This document shows, piece by piece, positions 8,537 through 18,234 of a DNA stretch of 64,000 nucleotides (positions within the stretch are counted from its first letter, which is position 1; each line of letters begins with the position of its first letter). The notes under the pieces were generated by a model. It saw only the letters and a list, made by a program, of their open reading frames with translations, did not search any database and was not told the origin of the DNA. Origin of the DNA: MGBC114079 sp964531385 (GTDB taxonomy: Bacteria; Bacillota; Clostridia; Lachnospirales; CAG-274); NCBI GenBank assembly GCA_964531385.1, contig CAZHGC010000013.1, positions 1-64,000 on the forward strand. Direction: 5' to 3'. The translations under genes were made by a program, and so were the position numbers.

Positions 8537-9760
8537 TCACTTCAAAACTTCAAGAAGTAAATTTAAAACTTCCGTAACAACTCTTCCTCGAATTTTGTTT
8601 CTGCCTCCTTTAAGCAAAAGCTTTCTAACAGTTGTCTCGCCGTTAAAATAAACAGCAATGTAAACAAGCCCAACAGGCTTTTGCTCTGTTCCTCCGTCGG
8701 GACCGGCAACACCCGTTGTCGAAACTCCAACGTCTGCATTAAGCATTTTAACAACACCTTGTGCCATCTCCCTCGCCGTTTCTTCAGAAACAGCACCAAA
8801 GTTCGCCAAAGTTTCCTCGGAAACACCAAGCCTTGAAACTTTGCTTTCGTTGGAATATGAAACAACACCGTCAACAAAAACTTTCGAAGCCCCCGGAAAA
8901 TCAACAATTCTTCCGGCAACAAGCCCGCCTGTGCAAGATTCGGCACTTGCCAAAGTTAAACCCATTTTTTCAAGACGTAAAACAACCGCTTCTTCAAGAG
9001 TGCAGTCGTCCTCGCCATAAATATATTCGCCAAGCCTTTTGTAAATTTCGGAAACAACCGGCTTAATAAGCTGTTCGGCGTCTTCTTCGTTGCTTCCTCT
9101 TGCACTAATTCTAAAAATCATCTCGTTCGGCTTTGCATAAGGTGCAACAGTTGGATTTTCGCTTTTTTCCATAATGTCCGAAATTTTTTCGGCAGCACCG
9201 CTTTCGCCAATACCGCTCAAATGTAAAACTTTCGAAACAATGGTAACATCGCTCTTCTTCTTCAAAAAAGGAATAACATACTCCTCAAACATAGGCTTTG
9301 CCTCATATGGCGGGCCGGGAAGCATAATAAGAATTTTGCCGTTTTTCTCAATCATACACCCCGGTGCCGTTCCGTTGTGATTGTAAAAAACAGTTGCTCC
9401 CTCCGGAATAAAACCTTGCTTTTCGTTGCTTTTCGGCATTTCTCTGCCTTTGTAATAATCGCAAACGTTTTTCTTTGCCTCGTCATTTTCAACAATTGCA
9501 AGACCAAAATATTTTGCCCCAACTTCTTTCGTAATGTCGTCGCCCGTTGGGCCAAGTCCTCCCGTTGTAATAACAATGTCCGCCCGAAGAAAAGCAAGCT
9601 CAAAAGCCTTTAAAAGCCTTTCTTCGTTGTCGCCAACAACCGTTTGATGATAAAGCCCAATTCCAAGCAAAGCAAGTTGCTTCGAAAGATATTGAGCGTT
9701 GGTGTTTAAAATGTCGCCAAGCAGAAGTTCCGTTCCAACAGCTATAATTTCAGCATTCAT
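8537..9760 (-). CDS. cinA: Competence/damage-inducible protein CinA (nicotinamide mononucleotide amidase type)
   Basis: A 407-residue two-domain protein. The N-terminal MoeA/MogA-like domain (AEIIAVGTELLLGD, TTGGLGPTGDDITKE, IMLPGPPYEA) is fused to the C-terminal CinA amidase domain (LASAESCTGGLVAGR, STTGVAGPDGGTEQKPVG). The family deamidates NMN in pyridine nucleotide salvage. I chose the ATG at 9760, six bases after AAGAGGTGG; a GTG three codons upstream overlaps that site. It lies 15 bp after pgsA and 65 bp before recA, the usual arrangement. Confidence 0.96.
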   Translation of the reverse strand: MNAEIIAVGTELLLGDILNTNAQYLSKQLALLGIGLYHQTVVGDNEERLLKAFELAFLRADIVITTGGLGPTGDDITKEVGAKYFGLAIVENDEAKKNVCDYYKGREMPKSNEKQGFIPEGATVFYNHNGTAPGCMIEKNGKILIMLPGPPYEAKPMFEEYVIPFLKKKSDVTIVSKVLHLSGIGESGAAEKISDIMEKSENPTVAPYAKPNEMIFRISARGSNEEDAEQLIKPVVSEIYKRLGEYIYGEDDCTLEEAVVLRLEKMGLTLASAESCTGGLVAGRIVDFPGASKVFVDGVVSYSNESKVSRLGVSEETLANFGAVSEETAREMAQGVVKMLNADVGVSTTGVAGPDGGTEQKPVGLVYIAVYFNGETTVRKLLLKGGRNKIRGRVVTEVLNLLLEVLK

Positions 9761-9775
9761 AAAAGCCACCTCTTA

Positions 9776-10336
9776 TCAATCTTTAAATACGCCTAAATTT
9801 CGAACAATATAATCCGTTGCAGAAATAACAGTAAAAACAACCGATAAACCAATCAGTATATATCCCGCCCAAATAAAAAACGGAGCATCAAAATCTAAAA
9901 GGACAACCGTAATCATAACCATTTGTGTAACGGTCTTAATCTTTCCCCAAAAACCTGCGGCAATAACAATTTTCTTTTCTGCCGCAACAAGCCTAAATCC
10001 TGTAATAATAAATTCTCTCGCAATAACAATAATAACAACCCAAGACGGCATAGAAACATTCGCCGGAAGACCAATCATCGCAATCATAGCTGTTGCAACA
10101 AGAAGTTTGTCGGCAAGGGGGTCCATAAATTTCCCAAAATTGGTAATCAAATTGTACTTTCTTGCAATATACCCGTCAACAGCATCTGTGCAAGATGCAA
10201 TAACAAAAATTGCAGTCGCAATGTATCTCGCAGTGTCAAGAGAATTAAGCCCAATTTCTTTCCAAAAAAGTAAAACAACAACAAAAACAGGTATAAGCAA
10301 AACACGAAACAAAGTAAGTTTATTCGGTAAATTCAT
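9776..10336 (-). CDS. pgsA: CDP-diacylglycerol--glycerol-3-phosphate 3-phosphatidyltransferase
   Basis: A 186-residue integral membrane enzyme that makes phosphatidylglycerol phosphate, the first step to anionic phospholipids. The CDP-alcohol phosphotransferase motif is visible as TDAVDGYIARKYN...GKFMDPLADK, with all the catalytic aspartates. About five hydrophobic helices follow. I chose the ATG at 10336 because GGAGAG lies just upstream; it overlaps the 3' end of rimO by 17 bp, which suggests coupled translation. The rimO-pgsA-cinA-recA order is widespread in Bacillota. Confidence 0.95.
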   Translation of the reverse strand: MNLPNKLTLFRVLLIPVFVVVLLFWKEIGLNSLDTARYIATAIFVIASCTDAVDGYIARKYNLITNFGKFMDPLADKLLVATAMIAMIGLPANVSMPSWVVIIVIAREFIITGFRLVAAEKKIVIAAGFWGKIKTVTQMVMITVVLLDFDAPFFIWAGYILIGLSVVFTVISATDYIVRNLGVFKD

Positions 10337-11678
10337 AGTCAATCTCTCCAATCAAATCATAGTCCGATGCAGCTGTAATTTTAACAAAAATAAAATCGCC
10401 CGCAATAAGTTCTTCGTCGCTTTCAAAAAAAACAAAACCGTCAATTTCATAGCAATCACGATAACTTCGTCCGCAAAAAACGTTTTCTTCGCCCTCGATT
10501 TTTCCTTCAACAATAACCTTTAAAACCTTTCCAACAAAACTCTCGCATTTTTCGGCAGAAATGCTTTTTTGAAGTTCCATAATATAGTCTTTTCGCTCTT
10601 GCTTAATTTCTTCTTCAATTTGGTTCGGCATTTTGTAGGCGGGCGTCCCTTCCTCTCGTGAATAAGTAAAAACACCAAGCCTGTCAAATTTAACGCTTTT
10701 AATAAAATCAGCCAAATTTAAAAATTGCTCTTCGGTTTCTCCTGGAAAACCAACAATTAAAGTCGTTCTAAAACAAAAATCGGGAATTTTTTTTCTAATT
10801 TTCGAAATAACTTCAATAAGCCCCTCTCGAGTGCTTTTTCTGCCCATTCTTTTCAAAATTTCATTGTCTGCGTGCTGAATTGGCATATCCAAATAGTGGC
10901 AAACTTTTGGGTTCTTTAAAATTTCGTCAATAAGTTCGTCGTCAATGTTCTCCGGATAACAATATAAAATTCTAATCCATTCAATGCCGTCAATCTCCGA
11001 AATTCCCCTCAAAAGCTTTGGAAGAGTTTTTTTGCCGTAAATGTCAGTTCCGTAAAGAGAAGTATCTTGTGCAATAACAATAATTTCTTTAACACCGTTT
11101 TCGGCAAGCATCTTCGCTTCGTCAATAAGACTTTCAAAAGTTCTGCTTCGATATTTTCCTCTCAAAGATGGAATTGTGCAATATGTGCAAAAATTGTCGC
11201 ACCCCTCTGCAATCTTTAAATAAGCAAATCCACCGGCAGTTGAAATTTTTCTTTTAAGACTGTTTCTTTCTTCAAGCTTTCTGTTGTTGTCCGTAACAAG
11301 CCTAACTTGCTTTTCACCGCCAATAAGAGATTTAATAACATCACCGATTTTTTCAAAATCTCCCGTTCCAACAACAGCGTCAACTTCGGGAAGTGATTCA
11401 AAAATTTCATCTTTGTATCGCTGTGCCATACAACCGGTAACAATAATTCCTTTAAGCTTGCCCGATTTTTTAAAATCGGCAACCCTTAAAATGTTCGCAA
11501 TGGCCTCTTCGTTGGCGTCCATAATAAATCCGCAACTGTTAATAATAACAATGTCTGCGTCGCTTTCGTCAGAAACAACAACATAACCTTCCTCTTCAAT
11601 TAAACCAAGCATAATTTCGCTGTCAATAAGATTTTTGTCACAGCCTAAAGATACAAACGCAATTTTAACAGCTTGCAC
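10320..11678 (-). CDS. rimO: Ribosomal protein S12 methylthiotransferase RimO
   Basis: A 452-residue radical-SAM enzyme that methylthiolates an aspartate of ribosomal protein S12. The N-terminal UPF0004 domain supplies three Fe-S cysteines (VSLGCDKN, INSCGF, VTGCMAQ). The radical-SAM motif is CDNFCTYC, and a C-terminal TRAM domain follows. CDKN after the first cysteine favours RimO over MiaB. The start is a GTG at 11678, five bases after GGGGAGGTG; no ATG has a ribosome site. It lies 25 bp after folD and overlaps pgsA. Confidence 0.95.
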   Translation of the reverse strand: MQAVKIAFVSLGCDKNLIDSEIMLGLIEEEGYVVVSDESDADIVIINSCGFIMDANEEAIANILRVADFKKSGKLKGIIVTGCMAQRYKDEIFESLPEVDAVVGTGDFEKIGDVIKSLIGGEKQVRLVTDNNRKLEERNSLKRKISTAGGFAYLKIAEGCDNFCTYCTIPSLRGKYRSRTFESLIDEAKMLAENGVKEIIVIAQDTSLYGTDIYGKKTLPKLLRGISEIDGIEWIRILYCYPENIDDELIDEILKNPKVCHYLDMPIQHADNEILKRMGRKSTREGLIEVISKIRKKIPDFCFRTTLIVGFPGETEEQFLNLADFIKSVKFDRLGVFTYSREEGTPAYKMPNQIEEEIKQERKDYIMELQKSISAEKCESFVGKVLKVIVEGKIEGEENVFCGRSYRDCYEIDGFVFFESDEELIAGDFIFVKITAASDYDLIGEIDYEFTE

Positions 11679-11703
11679 AAAAGCACCTCCCCAAAAAAAT
11701 AAA

Positions 11704-12558
11704 TTATAAAATCCCGTTCTGTTGCTTTGTCGCACAAATACAGTTTTTCATAAGCATAGCAATCGTCATAGGGCCAACTCCGCCCGGAACCGGCGTTATA
11801 AAGCTTGCCTTTTTCTCACATTCGTCAAAATCAACGTCTCCGCAAAGCTTTCCGTTGTCCATTCGGTTTATTCCAACATCAATAATAACCGCACCGTCGG
11901 AAATCATATCGCCCTTAACAAATTTCGGTTTTCCCAAAGCCGCAATAATAATTTCAGCGTTTCGAATTGTTTCAGAAAGATTTTGCGTTTTCGAATGACA
12001 AATGGTAACAGTTCCGTTTTCCGCTGTAAGAAGCATCGAAACAGGCTTACCAACAATGTTGCTTCTTCCCAAAACAACACATTTTTTCCCCGAAATTTCA
12101 ATTCCGCTCCTTTTTAAAAGCTCAATGCAACCGGCAGGAGTGCAGGCTTTCAAAACTGCATTGCCAATGCTTAAAAGCCCAACATTGTATGGGTGAAATC
12201 CGTCAACGTCTTTTTCCGGATTAATTGCAAGAAGAACTTTTTCTTCGTCAATGTGCTTCGGCAAAGGCAATTGAACCAAAATACCGTTGCAAGATTTGTC
12301 GTTGTTAAGTTTGTCAATAAGTTCAAGAAGTTCATCTTCCGTTGTTTCCGCCGAAAGTTCAAAACTTAAAGATTTAATGCCAACATATTCGCAAGCTTTC
12401 TTTTTGTTTCTAACATAAACCTGACTTGCCGGATTTTCACCAACAAGAATAACCGCCAAACAAGGCTCAACGCCTTTCCCCAAAAGCTCAGAAACCTCTC
12501 CTTTAACCTCGTCTTTTATCTCAAGAGAAATCTTCTTGCCGTCTATGATGTTTGCCAT
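11704..12558 (-). CDS. folD: Methylenetetrahydrofolate dehydrogenase / methenyl-THF cyclohydrolase
   Basis: A 284-residue bifunctional enzyme interconverting methylene-THF, methenyl-THF and formyl-THF in cytoplasmic one-carbon metabolism. The substrate motif YVRNKKKACEYVGI carries the catalytic lysine, QLPLPKHID lies in the first domain, and GRSNIVGKPVSMLL forms the dinucleotide-binding fold. AAAGGAGG precedes the ATG. It lies about 320 bp downstream of fhs, its metabolic partner, and heads the folD-rimO-pgsA-cinA-recA run. A structured spacer lies between fhs and folD. Confidence 0.97.
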   Translation of the reverse strand: MANIIDGKKISLEIKDEVKGEVSELLGKGVEPCLAVILVGENPASQVYVRNKKKACEYVGIKSLSFELSAETTEDELLELIDKLNNDKSCNGILVQLPLPKHIDEEKVLLAINPEKDVDGFHPYNVGLLSIGNAVLKACTPAGCIELLKRSGIEISGKKCVVLGRSNIVGKPVSMLLTAENGTVTICHSKTQNLSETIRNAEIIIAALGKPKFVKGDMISDGAVIIDVGINRMDNGKLCGDVDFDECEKKASFITPVPGGVGPMTIAMLMKNCICATKQQNGIL

Positions 12559-12881
12559 TGTAAAATCCTCCTTTGTAAAATTGTTTAATCTTAAAATCTA
12601 AATTTATAAAAAATAAAATTCTTGCCTCTTGTAAAATAATTAAAACCGCCAAAAATTGCCCTTTCGCCAAAAAGAAAATAGGATTTCCAAGGGCTCCCCT
12701 TGAACTATTCCAAAACTAAAGCTCTCCAAAAGTTGCCCTTTCGCCTCAATCAAGCGGAGGAGTTTGAGGAACGAAGAGTTCCTCATTTAATTCTGCAGGG
12801 CAAGCTTTGCCCGCCCAAGGGAAAAAACGGTTTCTTCCCCTTTTCTGCTTTGCGAAAAATCTTGAATTTTCGCAACTCCCA
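12559..12881 (-). ncRNA. Structured intergenic region between fhs and folD (three clear hairpins, possibly more)
   Basis: This spacer is richer in G+C than its surroundings and holds successive hairpins: 12766-12784 (GAGGAAC/GTTCCTC), 12798-12812 (GGGCAA/TTGCCC), and 12850-12875 (TTGCGAAAA/TTTTCGCAA), plus a weaker one around 12819-12840. An 18-base string ending TTGCCCTTTCGCC occurs twice (12651-12668 and 12729-12746, one mismatch). The hairpin nearest fhs may be its terminator. I do not recognise an RNA family. No coding region with a ribosome site was seen. Confidence 0.4.
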
Positions 12882-14552
12882 TTAAAACAACCCAACAATC
12901 TTCCCTCTTGCATCAACATCAATATTCTCCGCCGCAGGAACTTTCGGAAGCCCCGGCATAGTCATAATGTCTCCCGTAAGAACAACAATAAATCCCGCTC
13001 CGGCAGAAATATTAACTTGCTTAACGTTAATCTCAAATCCCTCCGGCCTTCCAAGAAGCTTAGGATTATCCGAAAGAGAATATTGCGTCTTCGCAATGCA
13101 AACAGGTAACTTGTTAAGCCCCATTTCATCAATCTTTTTAATCTCTTTAACGGCTTTTGCCGAGAAATTAACACTTCCCGCACCGTAAATCTCTTTGCAA
13201 ACCGTTTCAATTTTTTCCTTAACAGAAAGTTCGTCATCATAAAGATATTTAAACTCGCTCTTCTTGCTCTCAAGAACAGATAAAACTTTTTTCGCCAAAG
13301 CCTCTCCGCCTTCTCCGCCTTTCGCCCAAACTTCCGATAATGCAAAGTCAGCACCCATAGCCTCGCATTTTTCACGAACAAGATTAATCTCTGCCTCGGT
13401 GTCTGTAATAAATGAGTTTAAAGTAACAATAACCGGAACTTTGTATTTTTGAAGATTTTCAATGTGCTTTTCAAGATTGACAAAGCCTTTTTCAACAGCT
13501 GAAATGTTCTCCTCTCCAAGATTCTCTTTCAAAACTCCGCCGTTGAATTTTAAAGCCCTAACAGTTGCAACAAGAACAACAGCATCAGGTTTAAGTCCCG
13601 CCTTTCGACATTTAATGTCAAAAAACTTTTCAGCACCCAAATCAGCACCAAACCCCGCCTCCGTAATTGCAACGTCCGAAAGTTTTAAAGCAAGCTTCGT
13701 TGCACGAACACTGTTGCAACCGTGAGCAATGTTTGCAAACGGTCCGCAGTGGATAATCGCAGGTGTGTGCTCAAGAGTTTGAACAAGGTTAGGTTTAATT
13801 GCATCTTTCAAAAGTGCCGCCATAGCTCCGTCAGCTTTAAGGTCCTTCGCTGTAATAGCCTTTCCGCTTTTGCTGTAGGCAACAATAATTTTGCCCAAAC
13901 GCTCTTTAAGGTCCGAAATGTTCTCCGCAAGACAGACAATTGCCATAACTTCCGAAGCAACCGTAATTTGAAAACTGTCCTCTCTCGGAACACCGTTAAG
14001 ACGACCGCCCATTCCAACAACAATGTTTCTTAAGGCTCTGTCGTTCATATCAACAACCCTTTTCCAAACAACGCTCCTTGTGTCAATGTCAAGGCTGTTT
14101 CCTTGTTGAAGATGATTGTCAAGCATTGCGCTCAAAAGGTTGTTCGCCGCTGTCATAGCGTGTAAATCACCTGTAAAATGAAGATTTATGTCCTCCATAG
14201 GAACAACCTGAGCATATCCACCGCCGGCAGCACCGCCTTTAATTCCCATACAAGGTCCCAAAGACGGCTCCCTTAAAGCAACAACAGATTTAACACCAAG
14301 TCTGTTAAGTCCCTGTGAAAGACCAATGGTTGTCGTTGTCTTTCCCTCTCCTGCCGGAGTTGGATTAATTGCTGTAACCAAAACAAGTTTTCCGTCTTGC
14401 TTTTTTTCAAGTTCTTCATAAATTTCATCAGAAAACTTCGCTTTAAATTTTCCGTAAAGCTCTAAAGCTTCCGTATCAATTCCAAAGTTTTCCGCAACTT
14501 CCAAAATCGGAAGCATCTTTGTCTCCTGTGCAATCTCAATATCGCTTTTCAT
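12882..14552 (-). CDS. fhs: Formate--tetrahydrofolate ligase
   Basis: A 556-residue ATP-dependent ligase that charges formate onto tetrahydrofolate, feeding purine synthesis and, in acetogens, the methyl branch of CO2 fixation. The P-loop TPAGEGKTTTTIG is at residues 65-77. Conserved stretches EPSLGPCMGIKGGAAGGGYAQ and VALREPS follow, and the C-terminus MTMPGLPKVPAAENID is characteristic. The length matches the family. AAGGAGG precedes the ATG. It lies upstream of folD on the same strand, separated by a hairpin-rich spacer. No carbon-monoxide dehydrogenase genes are visible here, so acetogenesis cannot be inferred. Confidence 0.98.
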   Translation of the reverse strand: MKSDIEIAQETKMLPILEVAENFGIDTEALELYGKFKAKFSDEIYEELEKKQDGKLVLVTAINPTPAGEGKTTTTIGLSQGLNRLGVKSVVALREPSLGPCMGIKGGAAGGGYAQVVPMEDINLHFTGDLHAMTAANNLLSAMLDNHLQQGNSLDIDTRSVVWKRVVDMNDRALRNIVVGMGGRLNGVPREDSFQITVASEVMAIVCLAENISDLKERLGKIIVAYSKSGKAITAKDLKADGAMAALLKDAIKPNLVQTLEHTPAIIHCGPFANIAHGCNSVRATKLALKLSDVAITEAGFGADLGAEKFFDIKCRKAGLKPDAVVLVATVRALKFNGGVLKENLGEENISAVEKGFVNLEKHIENLQKYKVPVIVTLNSFITDTEAEINLVREKCEAMGADFALSEVWAKGGEGGEALAKKVLSVLESKKSEFKYLYDDELSVKEKIETVCKEIYGAGSVNFSAKAVKEIKKIDEMGLNKLPVCIAKTQYSLSDNPKLLGRPEGFEINVKQVNISAGAGFIVVLTGDIMTMPGLPKVPAAENIDVDARGKIVGLF

Positions 14553-14635
14553 CTGAAAAAGTCCTCCTTAAAAATCCTTTTGTCATAATCCAAAATTATT
14601 GTAGTATGTAAAATTTAAATCGCTAAAAACAAAAT

Positions 14636-14658
14636 CACACAAATAGTATAATTGTGTG
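14636..14658 (-). terminator. Terminator-like hairpin after ftsK
   Basis: CACACAA (14636-14642) pairs with TTGTGTG (14652-14658). On the minus strand a T-rich run follows (ATTTTGTTTTTAG). It probably ends the ftsK transcript. Confidence 0.6.
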
Positions 14659-14665
14659 GCTTTGC

Positions 14666-17600
14666 CTAAATATATTCGCTTCGTCTTTGTTCATAGTCTT
14701 CATATTCATACCTATCCATAAGAACAGCCCTCGGCTTGCTCGTTCCCGTATCCGGACCAACAATGCCTCGTTCCTCAAGTTCTTCAATAATTCTCGCAGC
14801 TCTGTTGTAACCAATTTTAAACCTCCGCTGAAGCATTGAAATCGATGCACTGCCCTTTTTAACAATGAATGAAATGGCTTCGTCTGTAAGCTCGTCTGTT
14901 TCGTCTGAACTCTCACCCGAAGACTTTGAATCGGCTGAAGTATTTGTAATTTTATCAATAAGACTTTCATCATAAACAACAGGATTGTGCTCTTTAATGA
15001 ATGATACAATTTTTTCAACCTCTTTGTCGGAAACAAAAGCACCTTGAATACGAATTGGTTTGTCAGAATCAACCGAAACCGACTTAAACAGCATATCACC
15101 CATACCAAGAAGCTTTTCAGCACCGCCCATATCCAAAATTGTCCTCGAATCGGTTGCCGAAGAAACCGCAAAAGCAATTCTTGATGGAATGTTCGCTTTA
15201 ATAAGCCCCGTAATAACATCAACCGACGGCCTTTGAGTTGCAATAATAAGATGAATTCCCGCCGCTCTCGCAAGCTGTGCAAGTCGGCAAATTGCCGCCT
15301 CAACATCTTTCGAAGCAACCATCATAAGGTCCGCAAGCTCGTCAATAATAATGACAATTTGCGGAACTTTCTCAAGCCCGTTTTCTTCACAATAACTGTT
15401 ATAACCTTTTAAATTTCTAACGCCTGTTTCGGCAAAAAGTTCATATCTCGACATCATCTCCGCAACAGCCCAGTTCAAAGCCCCTGCGGCTTTCTGCGGG
15501 TCTGTAACAACCGGAATAAGCAAATGCGGAATGCCGTTGTAAACGCTAAGTTCAACAACCTTTGGGTCAACCATAATAAGTTTAACTTCTTCCGGAGATG
15601 ATTTGTAAATAATACTTGTAATAAGTGTGTTAATACAAACACTCTTTCCCGAACCCGTTCGGCCCGCAATAAGCATATGTGGCATCTTTGCAATGTCCGC
15701 AACAATAACATTTCCCGTAATGTCCTTTCCAAGACCAAAAGCAAGCTTAGATTTAAATTGTTGAAAAGCCTTGTCGCAAACAACTTCGCTCAAATAAACG
15801 CTTGTAACTTCTTTGTTCGGAATTTCAATTCCAACAGCCGCTTTTCCAGGAATTGGTGCTTCAATACGAATGCTTTTCGCCGCCAAACTTAAAGCAAGGT
15901 TGTCCGCAAGCCCCAAAATTTTGCTAACTTTAATGCCCTCTCCCGGAGAAATTTCATACCTCGTAACAGTTGGACCTTTGCTAATTTCGTTAACTTTCGC
16001 CTCAACATTAAAGCTTTTAAGGGTTTTAATAAGTATGCGTGAGTTTTCCAAAATCTCCTCTCTTGAGCTTTGGCTCGGAATAATAGGATTTTTGTCAAGA
16101 AATCCAACAGGAGGAAAAACATACTCTTTTTTAACGTCTTGTCGAGAAATTTCTTTTTCGTTCAAAAGCTCTTGCTTCTTTGCCTGAATAATTTTCGGCT
16201 CTTCTTTTTTCGCCTCCGAAAAAGGTTTCAAAACGCTTTTTTGCTCTTCTTTCGGCTTTTCAAAAACTTTTTCATAACTTTGATTTTTTAAATTTTCGGT
16301 TGCTTCAAAAACGTTCTCTTTAAGCTCTTTTTTCGGCTCAAAATTTAAATCCTCCGAATTTCTTTTTTCAAAATCATTTTTGTCAAAATCTTGAGAAATC
16401 TTCGAACCGCCCTCTGTCATATTCCCGTTAAAATATTCGAAAACAGCCTGTTGTAAATTTTCGTTGCTTTCAAAATCATTAAAAGTTTCGTTTTCAAAAT
16501 ATCCAAAATCGGAAATTTCATCATCAATAACATCTTCGTTTTCAAAACGCTTGCTCTCTTCGCTTTCGCAAAAATCTTCTTTCGGCAAATCACTTTCTTC
16601 GCTTTCGCAAAAATCTTCTTTCGGCAAATCACTTTCTTCGCTTTCGCAAAAATCTTCTTTCGGCAAATCACTTTCTTCGCTTTTATCAAAACCCTCTTCA
16701 GCGTTTCTCTCAACTCCGTAATTATATTCAATCTTCTCTCGAAAACGTTCTTTAAAGCTTTCCATAATTCTCTCGTCAAGCTCTCGTGAATTAAAAATAC
16801 TGTTTCCGCTCTCAAAAGAATTGCTTTCGCCTTCAAAATAATTGCTTTCTGGCTCAAAACTTTCGTTTTCAAAATTCAACTCCGGTTGAACTTCTTCAGA
16901 AGCTTGCCCGCCCTCGTCAATTCCATAAATAACAACATCATCATATCCGCAATCATTAAAGTTCGGCTCTTCTTTTTTGTCAAGAAATGAGGGGAACACC
17001 GTTTGTGAGCTTTTTTTGTTTTTAAATTCATCGGTAAAAAGAGAAATCTTGCTTTTTAAAGGCTTTTCTGCCCTATCGGGAATGTTTATGCTAACAATTT
17101 TTCCGTTGTGTCGAACAACTCTTTTCCCATAGTATCTTTTTTTAGAGTCAGATTTGTTTTTTTTTGACTCATCATTCCAAACTCGGCTTATTTTACGATT
17201 TTTTTTTTCATCTTCCTTAAAATCAATCTTTTCGTCGCCAAGCCTAATATCAACATCGTGCTTTCCGTCATCAATTTGAAAATATTCGTTGCTGTCGTTT
17301 TCAAAAACATCACAAATTTTAAAATAAATTCCTCTAACAAAAGACATAAACGATTTTCCTGTAATCAAAACAGCAAGAATAATTGCCAAAACCGCAAAAA
17401 TAATATACGTTCCAAAGCCCAAAACGTTGTAGAGGAAATTTCCGATAACACAACCAAAAAAACCTCCGTTCAAAGCTCCGCCAATGTTAAAAATTTCTGT
17501 TGCACTTTTTCCGTTGCCATCTCCAACAAGATGCATAAAGCTAATTAAAATGAGAAATAAAACAGTACTCATAATAAATTTGGAAAGCTTAATTTTCTTG

Positions 17601-17896
17601 GTTTCGGAAAAAAATGCAGCCGAACAAAATCCAATAACAGCAAACGGCAAAACGTATGCACCAATTCCAAAAAGACCTTTCAAAACCCAGCAAATAACTC
17701 CGCCCAAAAAACCAATGGCATTTTCAGAAAAGACATTGTTCGGGCCGTTTCCCGAAAACACGCTTACAATAACAAGTATGCAAATGCCAATAATAATTAT
17801 GCTAATAATTTCAGGTTTAAGACTGCTTTTTGAAACATCTTTACTTTGTGAACTTTTAACGGCTTTTTTCTGACTTTCATTTTTTCTACCGGCCAT
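14666..17896 (-). CDS. ftsK: DNA translocase FtsK/SpoIIIE
   Basis: A 1076-residue ATP-driven DNA pump acting at the division or sporulation septum. Residues 28-180 hold about four membrane segments. A long acidic, low-complexity linker runs to about residue 600 and includes three perfect copies of SEESDLPKEDFCE. The motor carries Walker A GRTGSGKSVC near residue 743 and IIIDELADLM. The last 70 residues form the winged-helix gamma domain that reads KOPS-like sequences. I chose MAGRKNE at 17896, after AAAGGTG. It is longer than the usual 750-900 residues because of the linker. FtsK and SpoIIIE cannot be told apart from sequence alone. Confidence 0.95.
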   Translation of the reverse strand: MAGRKNESQKKAVKSSQSKDVSKSSLKPEIISIIIIGICILVIVSVFSGNGPNNVFSENAIGFLGGVICWVLKGLFGIGAYVLPFAVIGFCSAAFFSETKKIKLSKFIMSTVLFLILISFMHLVGDGNGKSATEIFNIGGALNGGFFGCVIGNFLYNVLGFGTYIIFAVLAIILAVLITGKSFMSFVRGIYFKICDVFENDSNEYFQIDDGKHDVDIRLGDEKIDFKEDEKKNRKISRVWNDESKKNKSDSKKRYYGKRVVRHNGKIVSINIPDRAEKPLKSKISLFTDEFKNKKSSQTVFPSFLDKKEEPNFNDCGYDDVVIYGIDEGGQASEEVQPELNFENESFEPESNYFEGESNSFESGNSIFNSRELDERIMESFKERFREKIEYNYGVERNAEEGFDKSEESDLPKEDFCESEESDLPKEDFCESEESDLPKEDFCESEESKRFENEDVIDDEISDFGYFENETFNDFESNENLQQAVFEYFNGNMTEGGSKISQDFDKNDFEKRNSEDLNFEPKKELKENVFEATENLKNQSYEKVFEKPKEEQKSVLKPFSEAKKEEPKIIQAKKQELLNEKEISRQDVKKEYVFPPVGFLDKNPIIPSQSSREEILENSRILIKTLKSFNVEAKVNEISKGPTVTRYEISPGEGIKVSKILGLADNLALSLAAKSIRIEAPIPGKAAVGIEIPNKEVTSVYLSEVVCDKAFQQFKSKLAFGLGKDITGNVIVADIAKMPHMLIAGRTGSGKSVCINTLITSIIYKSSPEEVKLIMVDPKVVELSVYNGIPHLLIPVVTDPQKAAGALNWAVAEMMSRYELFAETGVRNLKGYNSYCEENGLEKVPQIVIIIDELADLMMVASKDVEAAICRLAQLARAAGIHLIIATQRPSVDVITGLIKANIPSRIAFAVSSATDSRTILDMGGAEKLLGMGDMLFKSVSVDSDKPIRIQGAFVSDKEVEKIVSFIKEHNPVVYDESLIDKITNTSADSKSSGESSDETDELTDEAISFIVKKGSASISMLQRRFKIGYNRAARIIEELEERGIVGPDTGTSKPRAVLMDRYEYEDYEQRRSEYI
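16561..16677 (-). repeat. Three perfect 39-bp tandem repeats inside ftsK
   Basis: Copies occupy 16561-16599, 16600-16638 and 16639-16677 without a mismatch, each encoding SEESDLPKEDFCE in the acidic linker. Perfect identity points to recent in-frame expansion. Confidence 0.95.
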
Positions 17897-18170
17897 TTTT
17901 TCACCTTTTCTTTTAAAATAAAATATGTTCGATAACCGAACATATTTATTATAACACATTATGAAAATTTTTCAACAAATGAAATCCTCCAAATTTAAAA
18001 ATTTTTCGAAAAAAAATTGTAAAATCATAAAAAACCGCTCCTCTCCAAAAACAAAGCTCCGCCAATAAGCAAAATTTTAATAATATTTCCATATTTTATT
18101 AGAATTAACCAAAATATTGGCGTTCAAAAAACTTAAAATTTATCTATTTTTCATCAAAATTCAAAAAACA

Positions 18171-18199
18171 TTGACATAATTTGCAATTTGTGATATTAT
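18171..18199 (+). promoter_or_regulatory. Promoter for the DUF4190 gene
   Basis: A perfect -35 TTGACA (18171-18176) and a -10 TATTAT (18194-18199) are 17 bp apart, about 35 bp before the gene. Confidence 0.8.
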
Positions 18200-18234
18200 T
18201 AAGTTGTAATAAATAAGAAAGGAGCTATCTTATA

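Noticed and set aside
16561..16677. CRISPR-like array
   Set aside because: The repeats are contiguous without spacers and lie in frame inside ftsK; no cas genes are present.
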